From positions 1,674,001-1,738,000 of the forward strand of contig NZ_JABEKU010000001.1 of assembly GCF_013283665.1 (NCBI RefSeq): a stretch of 64,000 nucleotides of DNA. The letters run 5' to 3'. Of the stretch, positions 17,746 to 26,535 are shown piece after piece (position 1 is the stretch's first letter; each line of letters begins with the position of its first letter). A model generated the notes under the pieces. The model was not told the origin of the DNA, ran no database searches, and worked only from the letters and a program-made list of their open reading frames with translations. This DNA is from Ensifer sesbaniae. GTDB taxonomy: Bacteria; Pseudomonadota; Alphaproteobacteria; Rhizobiales; Rhizobiaceae. The position numbers and the translations under genes are program-made.

Positions 17746-18438
17746 TCAGGGCGCTGCGTCCTGCAGCAGCGCCGCGCGTGCCTGCGAGTAGAACTGCCGG
17801 CGGGTCAGCACGAAGATGACGAAGACGGTAAGCCCGACGAAGACATAGGGGCTGACGAACCAGCCGAGATAACCGATCGACAGGAAAATCGCCCTGAGGC
17901 CGGCGTTGAAGTGCTTGGCGGCCAGCACGTTCATACGGATCGCCCGTTCGGCCGCTCTCTCGGCCGCCCGCGGATCTCGCTGCATGTCGGCGGTCATCGG
18001 AATGCCGCCCATCAGGATCGAGCAATAGTTGAACAGCCGATAGGACCAGCCGAACTTGAAGAAGGAGTAGCCGAAGAGGCAGGTGAGGCCGCCAACCTTG
18101 AGCTCGAATGCGGTGCGCCCGCCATGGAAGACATAGGGCATGTCCGCGAAGATCATCTGCGCCTGTTCGGTCGCCCCCAGCAACGCGAAGCAGCCGCCGA
18201 GCGCGAAAATCGTCGTCGAGGCAAAGAAGGCGGTGCCGGCCTGAAGCCCTGCAATGATCTGCGTGTCGATCATCTTCAGGTCGCGGTTCAGCGAATTGCG
18301 GATCCAGCGGCCGCGATGCTCGTTCATGAGGCGGGTGAGACTCACACGCTTGAAGCCGCGCGAGCCGTCGGTCGCCCAACTGAAGCCTGCCCAAAGCAGG
18401 ATGAACACGACAAGCGCTATGTAATCTTCGAAGGTCAT
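17746..18438 (-). CDS. DUF599 membrane protein
   Basis: This 230-residue protein has about four to five hydrophobic helices. It matches DUF599 by the N-terminal block RLMNEHRGRWIRNSLNRDL, the middle FGYSFFKFGWSYRLFNYCSIL and the C-terminal FNAGLRAIFLSIGYLGWF. No function is established. The open frame extends to 18510, but ATG at 18436-18438 gives the family-like MTFEDYIALVVFILLWAGF start. Confidence 0.82.
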   Translation of the reverse strand: MTFEDYIALVVFILLWAGFSWATDGSRGFKRVSLTRLMNEHRGRWIRNSLNRDLKMIDTQIIAGLQAGTAFFASTTIFALGGCFALLGATEQAQMIFADMPYVFHGGRTAFELKVGGLTCLFGYSFFKFGWSYRLFNYCSILMGGIPMTADMQRDPRAAERAAERAIRMNVLAAKHFNAGLRAIFLSIGYLGWFVSPYVFVGLTVFVIFVLTRRQFYSQARAALLQDAAP

Positions 18439-18722
18439 ACACGTGTTTTTGGCATGGCTTTTGGAAATTGCAAGGTGGCCGCGGCGGCGTGGGAATCGGC
18501 GGCGCGTCAACTACTGTGATGAAATTGCGGCGGAATTTCTCTCCGTCGCCGCCGGTCGACTGCGCGGTTTTCACCAGTTTGGCGTTTGGTGCGACAAGGC
18601 CAGGACACCTTTTCGCCACATTTCCCCATTGCGGATTTACGTTTTCTTCAATATGCATGGCCCCAGACGCGGGGCGCGCCATATGTGCTGCCCGCGGCCG
18701 TTGAGAGTATTTCGGAGACATC

Positions 18723-18824
18723 ATGGACAATACAATTCAGAAGTCTTGCTGGGGTGTGACTGCTCGCGCCGTAGCTGGTTTCGCTGGCGTTCTTGTTCTT
18801 GCTTATCTTTTCGGCGGCCTTTGA
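18723..18824 (+). CDS. 33-residue single-pass membrane peptide
   Basis: This short gene reads MDNTIQKSCWGVTARAVAGF and then a hydrophobic run ending in YLFGGL. The result is a hydrophilic N-terminus of about 12 residues and one transmembrane helix. GGAG at 18714-18717 is five bases from ATG, a well-placed ribosome binding site, and a strong terminator follows 31 bases after the stop. The 284 bp before it contain no other recognisable gene. I do not recognise a family. The start, binding site and terminator together make a real small gene likely. Confidence 0.65.
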   Translation: MDNTIQKSCWGVTARAVAGFAGVLVLAYLFGGL

Positions 18825-18855
18825 TATCTAGTATCTAGAAAAGTCCACTGATTGT

Positions 18856-18886
18856 CGGCGCGGCTTCCCAGGAGCCGCGCCGTTTT
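18856..18886 (+). terminator. Rho-independent terminator after the 33-residue gene
   Basis: CGGCGCGGCT pairs perfectly with AGCCGCGCCG around a seven-base loop, followed by TTTT. Confidence 0.88.
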
Positions 18887-19171
18887 GATTCCAGATGGCC
18901 AGAGCGCCTGCGCACGGCAATGTCGCACGGATGGGATCGAATGTCGGTTGATCGCCTGACCGTTCGCTATGGGATCGCATAGGCTTCGTTCCTATATTTG
19001 GTGCGGATTTCCTTAAATCGGGACCGATCTGAGGATAAAATCGTCCAGCAAATATGAGGATAGCGCGCCGGTTCGCACGGACCGTGAAGCGTGATATCGA
19101 GGCAATCGTGAATGCGGCGTTCAGGCGGTCATGCCGGTGCGCTGCGGGTCAGTCTCCGGGGCAGGCAGCTT

Positions 19172-20572
19172 ATGTTTCTTTCCGTCTTCGACGTGTTCAA
19201 GATTGGTATCGGGCCTTCGAGCTCGCACACGATGGGGCCGATGTCGGCCGCCAACCGCTTTCTCGATCTCATCTTGTCTGATGACTGGCCGCGCCCGTCC
19301 CATGCTGCCGTTGCGGCGATCAAGGTCAGCCTGCATGGTTCGCTTGCCCATACCGGCATCGGCCATGGAACGGGCAGGGCGGTGATCCTTGGCCTCGTCG
19401 GCGAACGCCCCGATCTGGTCGACCCCGATCGCATGGACGCGTTGATCGACGAGGTCGAGCGCAGCGGACGCATTGCGCCGCCCGGACATCCATCCTACGA
19501 ATTCCAGCCGAAGACGGACCTGATCTTCGACAAGAAGGTGCCGCTGCCGGGCCACGCCAATGGCATGTCCTTCTCCGCCTTCGATCGGGATGGCAGGCTG
19601 CTTCTGAAGCGGATCTATTACTCGATCGGCGGCGGTTTCGTCGTGACCGATACGGAACTCGAGGCCATGCGTGCCTCGAAGAACAAGGCGGCTGGCGTCA
19701 AGGTGCCTTTCCCGTTCTCGACAGCCCAGGAGATGCTGGACATGGCGGCCCGCTCGGGCCTGACGATCGCCCAGATGAAGCGGGCGAACGAAGAAGCGAC
19801 CATGTCGCCGGACGAGCTCAATGCCGGGCTCGACCGCATCTGGGGCGCGATGAGCAACTGTATCGACCGAGGGCTGAGCCAGGAGGGCATCATGCCCGGC
19901 GGCCTGAAGGTCCGCCGCCGTGCCCGCTCGATCCACGACAAGCTGCAGGAAGAATGGCGCTCCAACAAGACCAATCCGCTGCTCGCCAACGACTGGCTGA
20001 GCGTCTACGCCATGGCGGTCAATGAAGAGAATGCCGCGGGCGGCCGCGTCGTCACGTCGCCCACCAACGGTGCCGCCGGCGTCGTTCCGGCGACGATCCG
20101 CTACTACATGCACTTCCATGATGATGCCGATCAGGAGGGCATTCGCGACTATCTGCTGACGGCTGCCGCGATCGGTGGCATCATCAAGCACAACGCCTCG
20201 ATTTCGGGCGCAGAAGTCGGCTGTCAGGGCGAAGTCGGTTCAGCGTCCGCCATGGCGGCTGCGGGGCTTGCTGCCGTCATGGGCGGTACGCCCGAGCAGA
20301 TCGAAAATGCCGCTGAGATCGCACTCGAGCATCACCTCGGCATGACTTGCGATCCGGTGGCCGGCCTGGTTCAGGTGCCGTGCATCGAACGCAACGCGCT
20401 CGGCGCGGTCAAGGCGGTGACGGCGGCGTCGCTGGCGCTCAAGGGCGACGGCAAGCATTTCGTACCGCTCGATGCCTGCATCGAGACGATGCGCCAGACC
20501 GGCGTCGACATGAACGAGAAGTACAAGGAAACATCGACCGGCGGTCTCGCGGTCAACGTCGTCGAATGTTGA
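19172..20572 (+). CDS. sdaA: L-serine dehydratase (iron-sulfur type, single chain)
   Basis: This 466-residue enzyme deaminates L-serine to pyruvate and ammonia using a [4Fe-4S] cluster. The beta-like N-terminal domain starts [20 protein letters not shown], and the alpha-like domain carries [18 protein letters not shown] and [14 protein letters not shown], which supply the cluster cysteines. It is the fused single-chain form. ATG at 19172 gives the usual MFLSVFD start; the frame is open from 19112. The 285 bp between the preceding terminator and this start must contain the promoter, but no consensus match is convincing. Confidence 0.94.
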   Translation: MFLSVFDVFKIGIGPSSSHTMGPMSAANRFLDLILSDDWPRPSHAAVAAIKVSLHGSLAHTGIGHGTGRAVILGLVGERPDLVDPDRMDALIDEVERSGRIAPPGHPSYEFQPKTDLIFDKKVPLPGHANGMSFSAFDRDGRLLLKRIYYSIGGGFVVTDTELEAMRASKNKAAGVKVPFPFSTAQEMLDMAARSGLTIAQMKRANEEATMSPDELNAGLDRIWGAMSNCIDRGLSQEGIMPGGLKVRRRARSIHDKLQEEWRSNKTNPLLANDWLSVYAMAVNEENAAGGRVVTSPTNGAAGVVPATIRYYMHFHDDADQEGIRDYLLTAAAIGGIIKHNASISGAEVGCQGEVGSASAMAAAGLAAVMGGTPEQIENAAEIALEHHLGMTCDPVAGLVQVPCIERNALGAVKAVTAASLALKGDGKHFVPLDACIETMRQTGVDMNEKYKETSTGGLAVNVVEC

Positions 20573-20631
20573 GCCATACAGCGCCGCGCGCCTCTTAGGG
20601 CGCGCCAAGATCGCTGTATCACTTTGAAGCG

Positions 20632-20679
20632 CTGCATAATTTTGTCCCTAAATCGATCCCGGTTTAAGGAATTATGCAG
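20632..20679. repeat. 48-base palindromic element
   Basis: A 48-base palindrome with ends CTGCATAATT and AATTATGCAG and an inner TAAATCG/CGGTTTA stem lies between sdaA and the DUF1489 gene. Its length and layout equal the elements at 10246 and 33760, but the conserved 3' tail is missing. Confidence 0.75.
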
Positions 20680-20749
20680 TGGCGGTGATTGTGGATGAAC
20701 AGCGTCTGGCCGCTTGACCGCAACGGCCGGACGGGTGTTCAAAACAGCT

Positions 20750-21187
20750 ATGTCTCTGCATCTCATAAAGCTCTGCGTCGGGGCGGAATCGATCGATGAC
20801 CTGCGCGAATGGGTTTCGCGCAAGGCGATGGCCGCCATGGCCGCCGGCCTTGAGCCCCATTCGTTTCACACGACCCGCATGGTGCCCAAGCGCATGGAGG
20901 AACTGCTGGACGGCGGTTCGCTCTACTGGGTCATCAAGGGGACGGTGCAGGCGCGGCAGCCCTTGATCGGTATCGAGACCTTCACGGATGGCGAGGGTAT
21001 CGGCCGCTGCAATCTGCTGCTCGGGCCGGAAGTGGTTGAGACGGAGCTGCAGCCGCGGCGCGCCTTCCAGGGCTGGCGCTATCTCACCGACAAGGACGCG
21101 CCCCGCGACCTGGCGTCGCTTTCCGGCGGTGGCGCCGATATGCCGCTCGAACTGCGCCGCGAACTGGCGGAGCTCGGACTTCTCTAG
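20750..21187 (+). CDS. DUF1489 family protein
   Basis: This 145-residue protein matches DUF1489, an alphaproteobacterial family of unknown function, through the N-terminal LHLIKLCVG segment, the MVPKRMEELLDGGSLYWVIKG block and the RRAFQGWRYL segment near the C-terminus. ATG at 20750 begins the family-typical MSLHLIKL; the open frame starts at 20714. It follows sdaA on the same strand after a repeat-containing gap. Confidence 0.88.
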   Translation: MSLHLIKLCVGAESIDDLREWVSRKAMAAMAAGLEPHSFHTTRMVPKRMEELLDGGSLYWVIKGTVQARQPLIGIETFTDGEGIGRCNLLLGPEVVETELQPRRAFQGWRYLTDKDAPRDLASLSGGGADMPLELRRELAELGLL

Positions 21188-21318
21188 CGCCCCGTGCGTC
21201 CGGATGACGCTCTACGGTTGCTCTAGCTTTCAACTTTGAGGGTGCGGCGAACCGCCAGCCGGATGGCTGGTTGGGGGTATTCTACGACGCATCGTCGCAG
21301 CGACACTGCTGAAAGCAC

Positions 21319-21340
21319 AAAGGCGGCATAGGCCGCCCTT
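21319..21340 (-). terminator. Hairpin downstream of the 89-residue hypothetical gene
   Basis: On the minus strand, AAGGGCGGC and GCCGCCTTT form a short stem around CTAT, followed by TGTGCTTT. It lies 17 bases beyond the stop of the gene at 21357. Confidence 0.5.
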
Positions 21341-21356
21341 GCAACTTCGCGAACTT

Positions 21357-21626
21357 TCAAGAGATCCGCATCTTCAAGGGATGGCGGCGGTTCGGCCCCG
21401 TCACGTGAAGATGAATGCCGGCGCGCGGCTGCGTCGATCGCCAGGCGCGGGCTCCGTGCGTCAGGAGCATCCCGACCAGATCGCGCGTCTTCGCCTTCGA
21501 TCTGTTGAGCCCGAGATCGGCAATGCGCATGGCCGCCTCGTGCAGGGGATGCAGGTTGATACGCGACGGCTTAGCGCGCCGTCCCGGCAGCGGGGTAACA
21601 CCCGGAACGTTTTCGTTTATCGCCAT
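21357..21626 (-). CDS. Hypothetical protein, 89 residues
   Basis: The protein is hydrophilic and basic, begins MAINENVPGVTPLPGRRAKP and contains a probable amphipathic helix (LHEAAMRIADLGLNRSKAKTRDLV). There is no signal peptide or membrane segment. I do not recognise the family. The bounded position between a terminator-like hairpin downstream (21319) and the dac terminator upstream (21661) supports an independent gene. Confidence 0.6.
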   Translation of the reverse strand: MAINENVPGVTPLPGRRAKPSRINLHPLHEAAMRIADLGLNRSKAKTRDLVGMLLTHGARAWRSTQPRAGIHLHVTGPNRRHPLKMRIS

Positions 21627-21660
21627 GATTAACCTCGTTACGCTGTACAAATCCGAGGAA

Positions 21661-21691
21661 GGCGGCCGGAAAACAAACACATCCGGCCGCC
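21661..21691 (-). terminator. Terminator-like hairpin 3' of dac
   Basis: GGCGGCCGG pairs perfectly with CCGGCCGCC around a 13-base loop, 13 bases beyond the dac stop codon on the minus strand. The following T run is short. Confidence 0.65.
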
Positions 21692-21703
21692 AAAACTTTT
21701 ACC

Positions 21704-23239
21704 TTACTGCTGGCTCGCCCAGCAGGAGATGCCTTTCTTCTTCAATGCCTTGCAGGCGTTGACGGCTGCATCCTGGTCGTCGAAGCCGCCGAAGCGCGCG
21801 CGGTAGACCTGGCCGAAGGCAACCGTGAAGGGCTTTGCGTTCTGCAGAGCCTTGCCGCCCTTGTCCTTGGCATTGCCGAGAAGGGTCATGGCCTGATCCT
21901 TGTCCGGCGTCGCGCCGATCTGGATCACCCAGCCTTGCGGCTGGGCCGGCATCGGCTCGGCCTTTGCGACCTCGACCGGCTCTGCCTTTGCGCTGGCTTC
22001 GGCCTTCTTCGGCACGGAGTTGGTGACCTGGGTGTCGATCATGCCGGCGGCGACCGGCTGACGAAGCTTCAGGCTCTGCGCATCGAGCGTGTTGGGAACG
22101 ATCTTCGGCGAAAGGACAGGGTTGTCGGATGCGCGCGCGCTGCCGGCATAGGCCATCTGCACGCTGCCCGCGCTCTCGCCGTTGTAGCGGAAGTCCGGAA
22201 CCGGGCCGGTGTTGGGCAGGTCATGGCCGCTGGCGGTCGCGGCAACAACGGGCGTCTCGGCAACCGGCGCTGCCGAAGCGACCTCAGTTTCTTCGGCCGG
22301 AACCGGAGCCGACTTGGTTTCGGCAATCAGGTTGCCGTCGCCGCGACGGGACGCTGCGGGCATGTACTTGGCGACCAGTCGGCGCATCTGCGCGTCGCGG
22401 CTGCCGCCGGAGGTGCCGCCCATGACGACAGCGACGATGCTGCGGCCTTCGAGCTGAGCCGATGTCACCAGGTTGAAGCCGGATGCGCGGGTATAGCCGG
22501 TCTTGATGCCGTCGACGCCGCGTACATTGCCGAGCAGGCGGTTGTGGTTGCCGATTGTCTGCCGGCCAAACTGGAAGCTGCGGGTGGAGAAGTAGTCGTA
22601 ATATTGCGGAAAGTGCTGGCGAAGCGCGAGGCCGAGGCGGGCCTGGTCGCGCGCCGTCGTGCGCTGTTCCGGGTTGGGCAAGCCGTTTGCGTTGCGATAG
22701 GTCGTGCGCGTCATGCCGAGCGCGCGGGCCTTGTTCGTCATCATGCGGGCAAAACGCTGCTCGGAACCGCCGAGATATTCACCAAGCGCCGTCGCCGCAT
22801 CGTTGGCCGAGCGGGTGACGAGCGAAAGGATCGCCTGCTCGACGGTGATCGACTGTCCGGCGCGGACGCCAAGCTTGGACGGCGGCTCGGAGGAAGCGTT
22901 CTTCGAGAAGGGAATGGGCGTCGATTTCGTGATCCGGCCGGCTTCGAGCGCTTCGAAGGTCAGATAGAGCGTCATCATCTTGGTGAGCGACGCCGGATAG
23001 CGCAGTTCGTCGGCGTCCTCGCCATAGAGGATCTTGCCCGTCTTCGCATCGATGACGATGCCCGAATATTTCGGATTGGCGTAGTTCGAGGAGGCCGCGA
23101 AAGCCGGTGCGGCAAGCGTGACCGAGGCAATGGCGCCCGCAAGGACGACCCGTCCTACCATCTTTGAAAGAGCACCGAACGGGCGCTTCGCGAGATCAAA
23201 AAAACCGGATTGGGACACTACGCTACTCTTTATTCTCAT
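21704..23239 (-). CDS. dac: D-alanyl-D-alanine carboxypeptidase with C-terminal SPOR domain
   Basis: This 511-residue low-molecular-weight penicillin-binding protein removes the terminal D-Ala from peptidoglycan stem peptides in the periplasm. A signal peptide ends near AAPAFA (residues 43-48). Active-site motifs are SLTK (Ser84, Lys87), SAN (144-146) and KTG (246-248). A proline/alanine-rich linker leads to a C-terminal SPOR domain (about 434-511, GWVIQIGATPDKDQA to the end) that binds denuded septal glycan. ATG at 23239 (MRIKSSVVSQ) was chosen; an in-frame ATG at 23299 is possible. Confidence 0.92.
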   Translation of the reverse strand: MRIKSSVVSQSGFFDLAKRPFGALSKMVGRVVLAGAIASVTLAAPAFAASSNYANPKYSGIVIDAKTGKILYGEDADELRYPASLTKMMTLYLTFEALEAGRITKSTPIPFSKNASSEPPSKLGVRAGQSITVEQAILSLVTRSANDAATALGEYLGGSEQRFARMMTNKARALGMTRTTYRNANGLPNPEQRTTARDQARLGLALRQHFPQYYDYFSTRSFQFGRQTIGNHNRLLGNVRGVDGIKTGYTRASGFNLVTSAQLEGRSIVAVVMGGTSGGSRDAQMRRLVAKYMPAASRRGDGNLIAETKSAPVPAEETEVASAAPVAETPVVAATASGHDLPNTGPVPDFRYNGESAGSVQMAYAGSARASDNPVLSPKIVPNTLDAQSLKLRQPVAAGMIDTQVTNSVPKKAEASAKAEPVEVAKAEPMPAQPQGWVIQIGATPDKDQAMTLLGNAKDKGGKALQNAKPFTVAFGQVYRARFGGFDDQDAAVNACKALKKKGISCWASQQ

Positions 23240-23421
23240 GTCATGGGGTTGTCCGGACGCCGCCTCCGGGAACGACCGTTCTCGAGACAGTATCGGCATA
23301 GCGTTACCAATCGGTTTATGATGAATGATTGGTTTCCGGAATCGAACGCATTTGTACAAGGGCGATGCCGGTGTTGCGCAATGGCGCGGCGGGCTGCCTG
23401 CACCACGCCAGTTAGTCGAAA

Positions 23422-24156
23422 TCAGGGCACGAGGCGGCTTTTGACGAAGGTCGCGATCGCTTGGTCGATTTCGCGCCACTGCGGCAGCAGCCTGTTCGAG
23501 AATCGGTAGAGCACGACGAGATCCTTTCCGGCGTGAATGTCGCGCTGGCAGTCGGCGCTGGTCGAGATGGCTTGTAGGCCGGGCTTGAGACAGCGCACCA
23601 CATAGGGGGACTGCGCAGGCGTCTCAGCGGTCAAGAAGACTTCGCCCGCATAGCTGGATGTCGCTTTGACTGCGTGCTCCGTCAGGCCCGCAGGGCCAGC
23701 CGTGGGCGCGCCGTCGAAGACCTGCGCGTAAATCGGCTCGAGTCGCCCGGACATGTCGCGAGACATCGTGCTTTGCGAAATCTGCAGGAAGATGAGCTTT
23801 TCGGGTGCGTCGACATTGTTGAAGAGTTCCCGGCTCCGATCGCTGTAGCCTTCGAGCCCCGGCCAGGTCAGGTAAAGATCGACGCGCTCGGCGATCGAGG
23901 TGGCGCGCTGAGCTTCGAAGCGGATCATGTTTGCGGGAAGGCGCAGGTGATCCTGGCCGATGAAGATGTCGAAAACCTCATTGCTCGCGGTGTGGCCGGC
24001 AAGGGCGAGATTTTCCCCGAACCAGCGCCCCGCAAGCGAGATGGCGGCCGTCAGCGTCGCGAGCACCATGACGACTGCCGTCACCCGGTAAACGAAGCCG
24101 GACGACAGCAGCGGTTGGAGGTCCGGTTCGTGAGTATCATTTGAAGTGCTGCTCAT
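23422..24156 (-). CDS. Conserved hypothetical membrane-anchored protein
   Basis: This 244-residue protein has one N-terminal transmembrane segment (VYRVTAVVMVLATLTAAISLAG, residues 22-43) and a large soluble part, presumably periplasmic, with two cysteines near the end (VVRCLKPG, SADCQRD). No known domain is recognised. ATG at 24154-24156 begins MSSTSNDTHEPDL. It is encoded upstream of dac on the same strand with a 182-bp gap. The 373 bp between this start and the next gene hold a repeat (24299) and a terminator (24404). Confidence 0.75.
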   Translation of the reverse strand: MSSTSNDTHEPDLQPLLSSGFVYRVTAVVMVLATLTAAISLAGRWFGENLALAGHTASNEVFDIFIGQDHLRLPANMIRFEAQRATSIAERVDLYLTWPGLEGYSDRSRELFNNVDAPEKLIFLQISQSTMSRDMSGRLEPIYAQVFDGAPTAGPAGLTEHAVKATSSYAGEVFLTAETPAQSPYVVRCLKPGLQAISTSADCQRDIHAGKDLVVLYRFSNRLLPQWREIDQAIATFVKSRLVP

Positions 24157-24298
24157 CGTTGGACTGTCCCGTAGCGCCGAACCTGGCGGTCCAGTGATCG
24201 GCTTACGCTTTCCTGCACATCGAAGGATGGACGATGTCGCTTGCCCGACGCTGGTCGAGGATGGTTAATTTTCGATGAAGGCGTCTTCCGACTGCCAG

Positions 24299-24360
24299 GG
24301 CATGTCGCGCAAACGCGCGCAGCGGTTTGCGATCAAAAAACTAAAGTGCAAGCGCGAAGC
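24299..24360. repeat. Intergenic repeat, GGCATGTCGCGCAAA family, copy 1
   Basis: The segment begins GGCATGTCGCGCAAA, continues GCGCGCAGCGGTTTGCGAT and has a tail containing AAACTAAAGTGC. The same order of blocks occurs at 25648. The CGCAAA and TTTGCG arms make an imperfect palindrome. Confidence 0.6.
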
Positions 24361-24403
24361 TGAAAGATCGCGATGCGCTTTGGCGCACCAAGGATGTCGC
24401 TGA

Positions 24404-24437
24404 CAAAAATGCCGGTTCCGAGGGACGCGGAACCGGC
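24404..24437 (-). terminator. Rho-independent terminator of the transglutaminase-like peptidase gene
   Basis: On the minus strand, GCCGGTTCC pairs with GGAACCGGC around a nine-base loop and is followed by ATTTTTG. It lies 93 bases beyond the stop of the gene at 24530. Confidence 0.82.
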
Positions 24438-24529
24438 CGAGGCCCGGTCTGGACGGGGATAGTATGACCGGAGCCCTGTAATGACGGAGGCTGCTGCGGC
24501 AGGCGCGCCGCCTCCCAAGTCTTCCAAGA

Positions 24530-25138
24530 TTACTGCGTCCGTACACTGCCGACGGCGACGGTGCGGCCGTCCTGGAGTTTGACCCAGCGACCGGAGTGTT
24601 CGGTCGACTGGCGCTTGAGGTAGGTGTATTCGGTGTCCGACCACAGCAGAACCTTGTTGCGCATGTTGTCGAGAATGAAGTCGCCGCGGTCGGTGCGCAC
24701 GGTCAGGACGGCATGGCCGTCGCCATTCGGCTGCAGCACGACGGTGATCAACAGATCCGACGGGGAGAAGCCATCCTCGATCAGCTTGCGGCGCTTCAGC
24801 AGAACGTAATCTTCGCAGTCGCCAACCGTCTCCGGGTAGGACCACTTTTCTTCGACACCGTGAATCTCCATGTCGGTCATGGGCGTGATCGCCTGATTGA
24901 CGTCGTAGTTAACCTCGAGAATCTTTTGCCAGCCTTCGCGCGTCAGCACCATCGGGCCGCCGTCCTTGCCGTTGGAGGCGCACTCCGACGGATAGATCTT
25001 GCAGAACTCGTAGTGACCGATCGGCGGGTTGGTGGCGCCGGTGACGACCATGTTGGCCGGAAGCGCCTGCGCCGTTTCGATCAGGCCGGCGGTGAAAAGA
25101 ACCGCAACCGCGATCATCTTGGTGATTGTCTTGAGCAT
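24530..25138 (-). CDS. Transglutaminase-like cysteine peptidase (BTLCP family)
   Basis: This 202-residue exported protein matches the bacterial transglutaminase-like cysteine peptidases (C93, related to LapG). A signal peptide ends near ETAQA (about residue 25). The catalytic triad is visible as Cys in VGDCEDYVLLKRRKL, His in GDGHAVLTVRTD and Asp in DFILDN. LapG relatives cleave surface adhesins under c-di-GMP control, but no LapD or adhesin gene is nearby and the substrate is unknown. ATG at 25138 is preceded by GGGGAGAC on the minus strand; an in-frame start 45 bases upstream is less likely. Confidence 0.88.
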   Translation of the reverse strand: MLKTITKMIAVAVLFTAGLIETAQALPANMVVTGATNPPIGHYEFCKIYPSECASNGKDGGPMVLTREGWQKILEVNYDVNQAITPMTDMEIHGVEEKWSYPETVGDCEDYVLLKRRKLIEDGFSPSDLLITVVLQPNGDGHAVLTVRTDRGDFILDNMRNKVLLWSDTEYTYLKRQSTEHSGRWVKLQDGRTVAVGSVRTQ

Positions 25139-25818
25139 GATTGTCTCCCCGTTGTGGTTCGACAATGGCACATACGTTTTCATCGATCGCGAACTTGCGA
25201 ACTAAAAACAAGTACAAATGAAAGTCGTATAAGAATAAAATAAGAATAGATTTTGATCTTTATTTAAATCGAATTTGACTCAAATTTTATTGATTTTCCA
25301 GCGGAATGACCGTCCGTTAATGTTTCCTTGACCATGTAAGTGATTGTAATCAATCGACCCATGCCGAGCCGCGGGCCGACCGGCGCAGCGGCTACGGGAG
25401 AATGGCGGGCGCGATGTGTGGCGCGCGAGGCGAAATCCGACGATTGTGTCGACGTTTTTCGACTTGGAATATGCGTCGCGCCTTGAATTTGTTCGAGAAA
25501 ATATTTGCGACTGCCGGAAGCCGCGGTCGGGTCGTGATGTTCCGAAATGAGGCAGACTCGGCCTCGAAACGATTTCGATCGGCTGAGCTTCAACGGCAGC
25601 TTCGTTGCGGCCTATTGGGCAGATCTACTGTGAAGGCCGAGAATCAAGGCATGTCGCGCAAAGATGCGCGGCTTTGCGATGCCGACACGCGAAATATCAA
25701 AGACTTTGAGGGCAGGAAGCGAAACCGGTAGTTCGCGAGGCGCCCTCGTTTCGTGCGGCAGGATCGGGCCAGCGAACTTGATCTTGGAGTAGGGCAGGCG
25801 CGATGGCGCGGGCGGGCC
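25139..25818. other. 680-bp intergenic region
   Basis: This is the longest gene-poor stretch in the window. Positions 25195-25290 are unusually AT-rich for this genome and probably include the promoter of the peptidase gene. A repeat of the GGCATGTCGCGCAAA family sits at 25648-25712. Open frames across it (for example 25402-25731) lack a ribosome binding site and protein-like composition. I see no confident gene. Confidence 0.6.
25648..25712. repeat. Intergenic repeat, GGCATGTCGCGCAAA family, copy 2
   Basis: The segment begins GGCATGTCGCGCAAAG, continues ATGCGCGGCTTTGCGATGCC and ends with an ATCAAAGACTT tail. It matches the order of blocks in the copy at 24299, so the two copies flank the transglutaminase-like peptidase gene. 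Confidence 0.6.
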
Positions 25819-26427
25819 TCAGAGGAATTCTGTCAGCGCTTCGCGGGACTGCACGCCCGAGAACTCGATGGCGCAGCCTTCCTGGAAATGGCGAACGATC
25901 TTGCCCTTCATGTTGCCGAGCATGACCGGGGTTCCGATCGGCGGGCGGTTCTCGATGTCCACGGCAGCGCCGGAGAGTGAGAGGTCGATGATGCGGCAAG
26001 GGAATTTTTCGCCGGTGTCGAGCGTCAGCTCCGTAGACGTCTTGCGCGGTGCAAGGCGATCGTGGCGCCGGTCCTCCGGTAGTCCGAGTTCATGTTTGTT
26101 GGCGATCCAGGTGAGTTGCGCGGCCAGCTTCTCGCGCTTGCGCTCGGTGGCGTTGAGCTGAATCACAAAGGCATCGTCGGCAACGCGCGACACCGTGCCC
26201 TCGAGGCGACCGACATGGTCGATATAGGCGATGATACGCTCACCCGCCCGCGGCCGTGCCGGTGAGGAAAACAGGACGTCGCCGGGCGACATGTCGACGG
26301 CGGTGCAGTCATATTCGTCGTGATTGGCGAGCATCAGCCGTCCAGCAAGATTCACCGAAACGCGCTGGAACGCACCTTCGTGATGCGGCTTCGGAGCGGT
26401 ATTCTGAGTGTGCTGGAACGAGAACAT
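25819..26427 (-). CDS. Tandem PilZ-domain protein
   Basis: This 202-residue protein appears to hold two PilZ-like domains. The first (about residues 18-110) has the beta-barrel pattern and DMSPGDVLF, but no clear RxxxR. The second (about 118-202) has RRHDRLAPR followed by IIDLSLSGAAVDI, the RxxxR and D/NxSxxG elements that bind c-di-GMP. The protein is likely a c-di-GMP receptor, with the second domain as the binding site. ATG is at 26425-26427. No transmembrane segment is seen. In rhizobia such proteins often affect motility or exopolysaccharide, but the output here is unknown. Confidence 0.85.
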   Translation of the reverse strand: MFSFQHTQNTAPKPHHEGAFQRVSVNLAGRLMLANHDEYDCTAVDMSPGDVLFSSPARPRAGERIIAYIDHVGRLEGTVSRVADDAFVIQLNATERKREKLAAQLTWIANKHELGLPEDRRHDRLAPRKTSTELTLDTGEKFPCRIIDLSLSGAAVDIENRPPIGTPVMLGNMKGKIVRHFQEGCAIEFSGVQSREALTEFL

Positions 26428-26535
26428 GGTGACTCTGCATGACGTATTTCGGCAGGCAGAGTTTAGGACGTTCGGGTTAATAGAAGGTTCGTCCTCCGGT
26501 TGGTCCAGGTGGTCAGCCCGGGACAGCGGCGGCGA

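Noticed and set aside
18443-18838. 131-codon plus-strand frame overlapping the 33-residue gene
   Set aside because: It is Arg-rich, has no binding site at its start and crosses the small gene in another frame; the small gene has better start and terminator signals.
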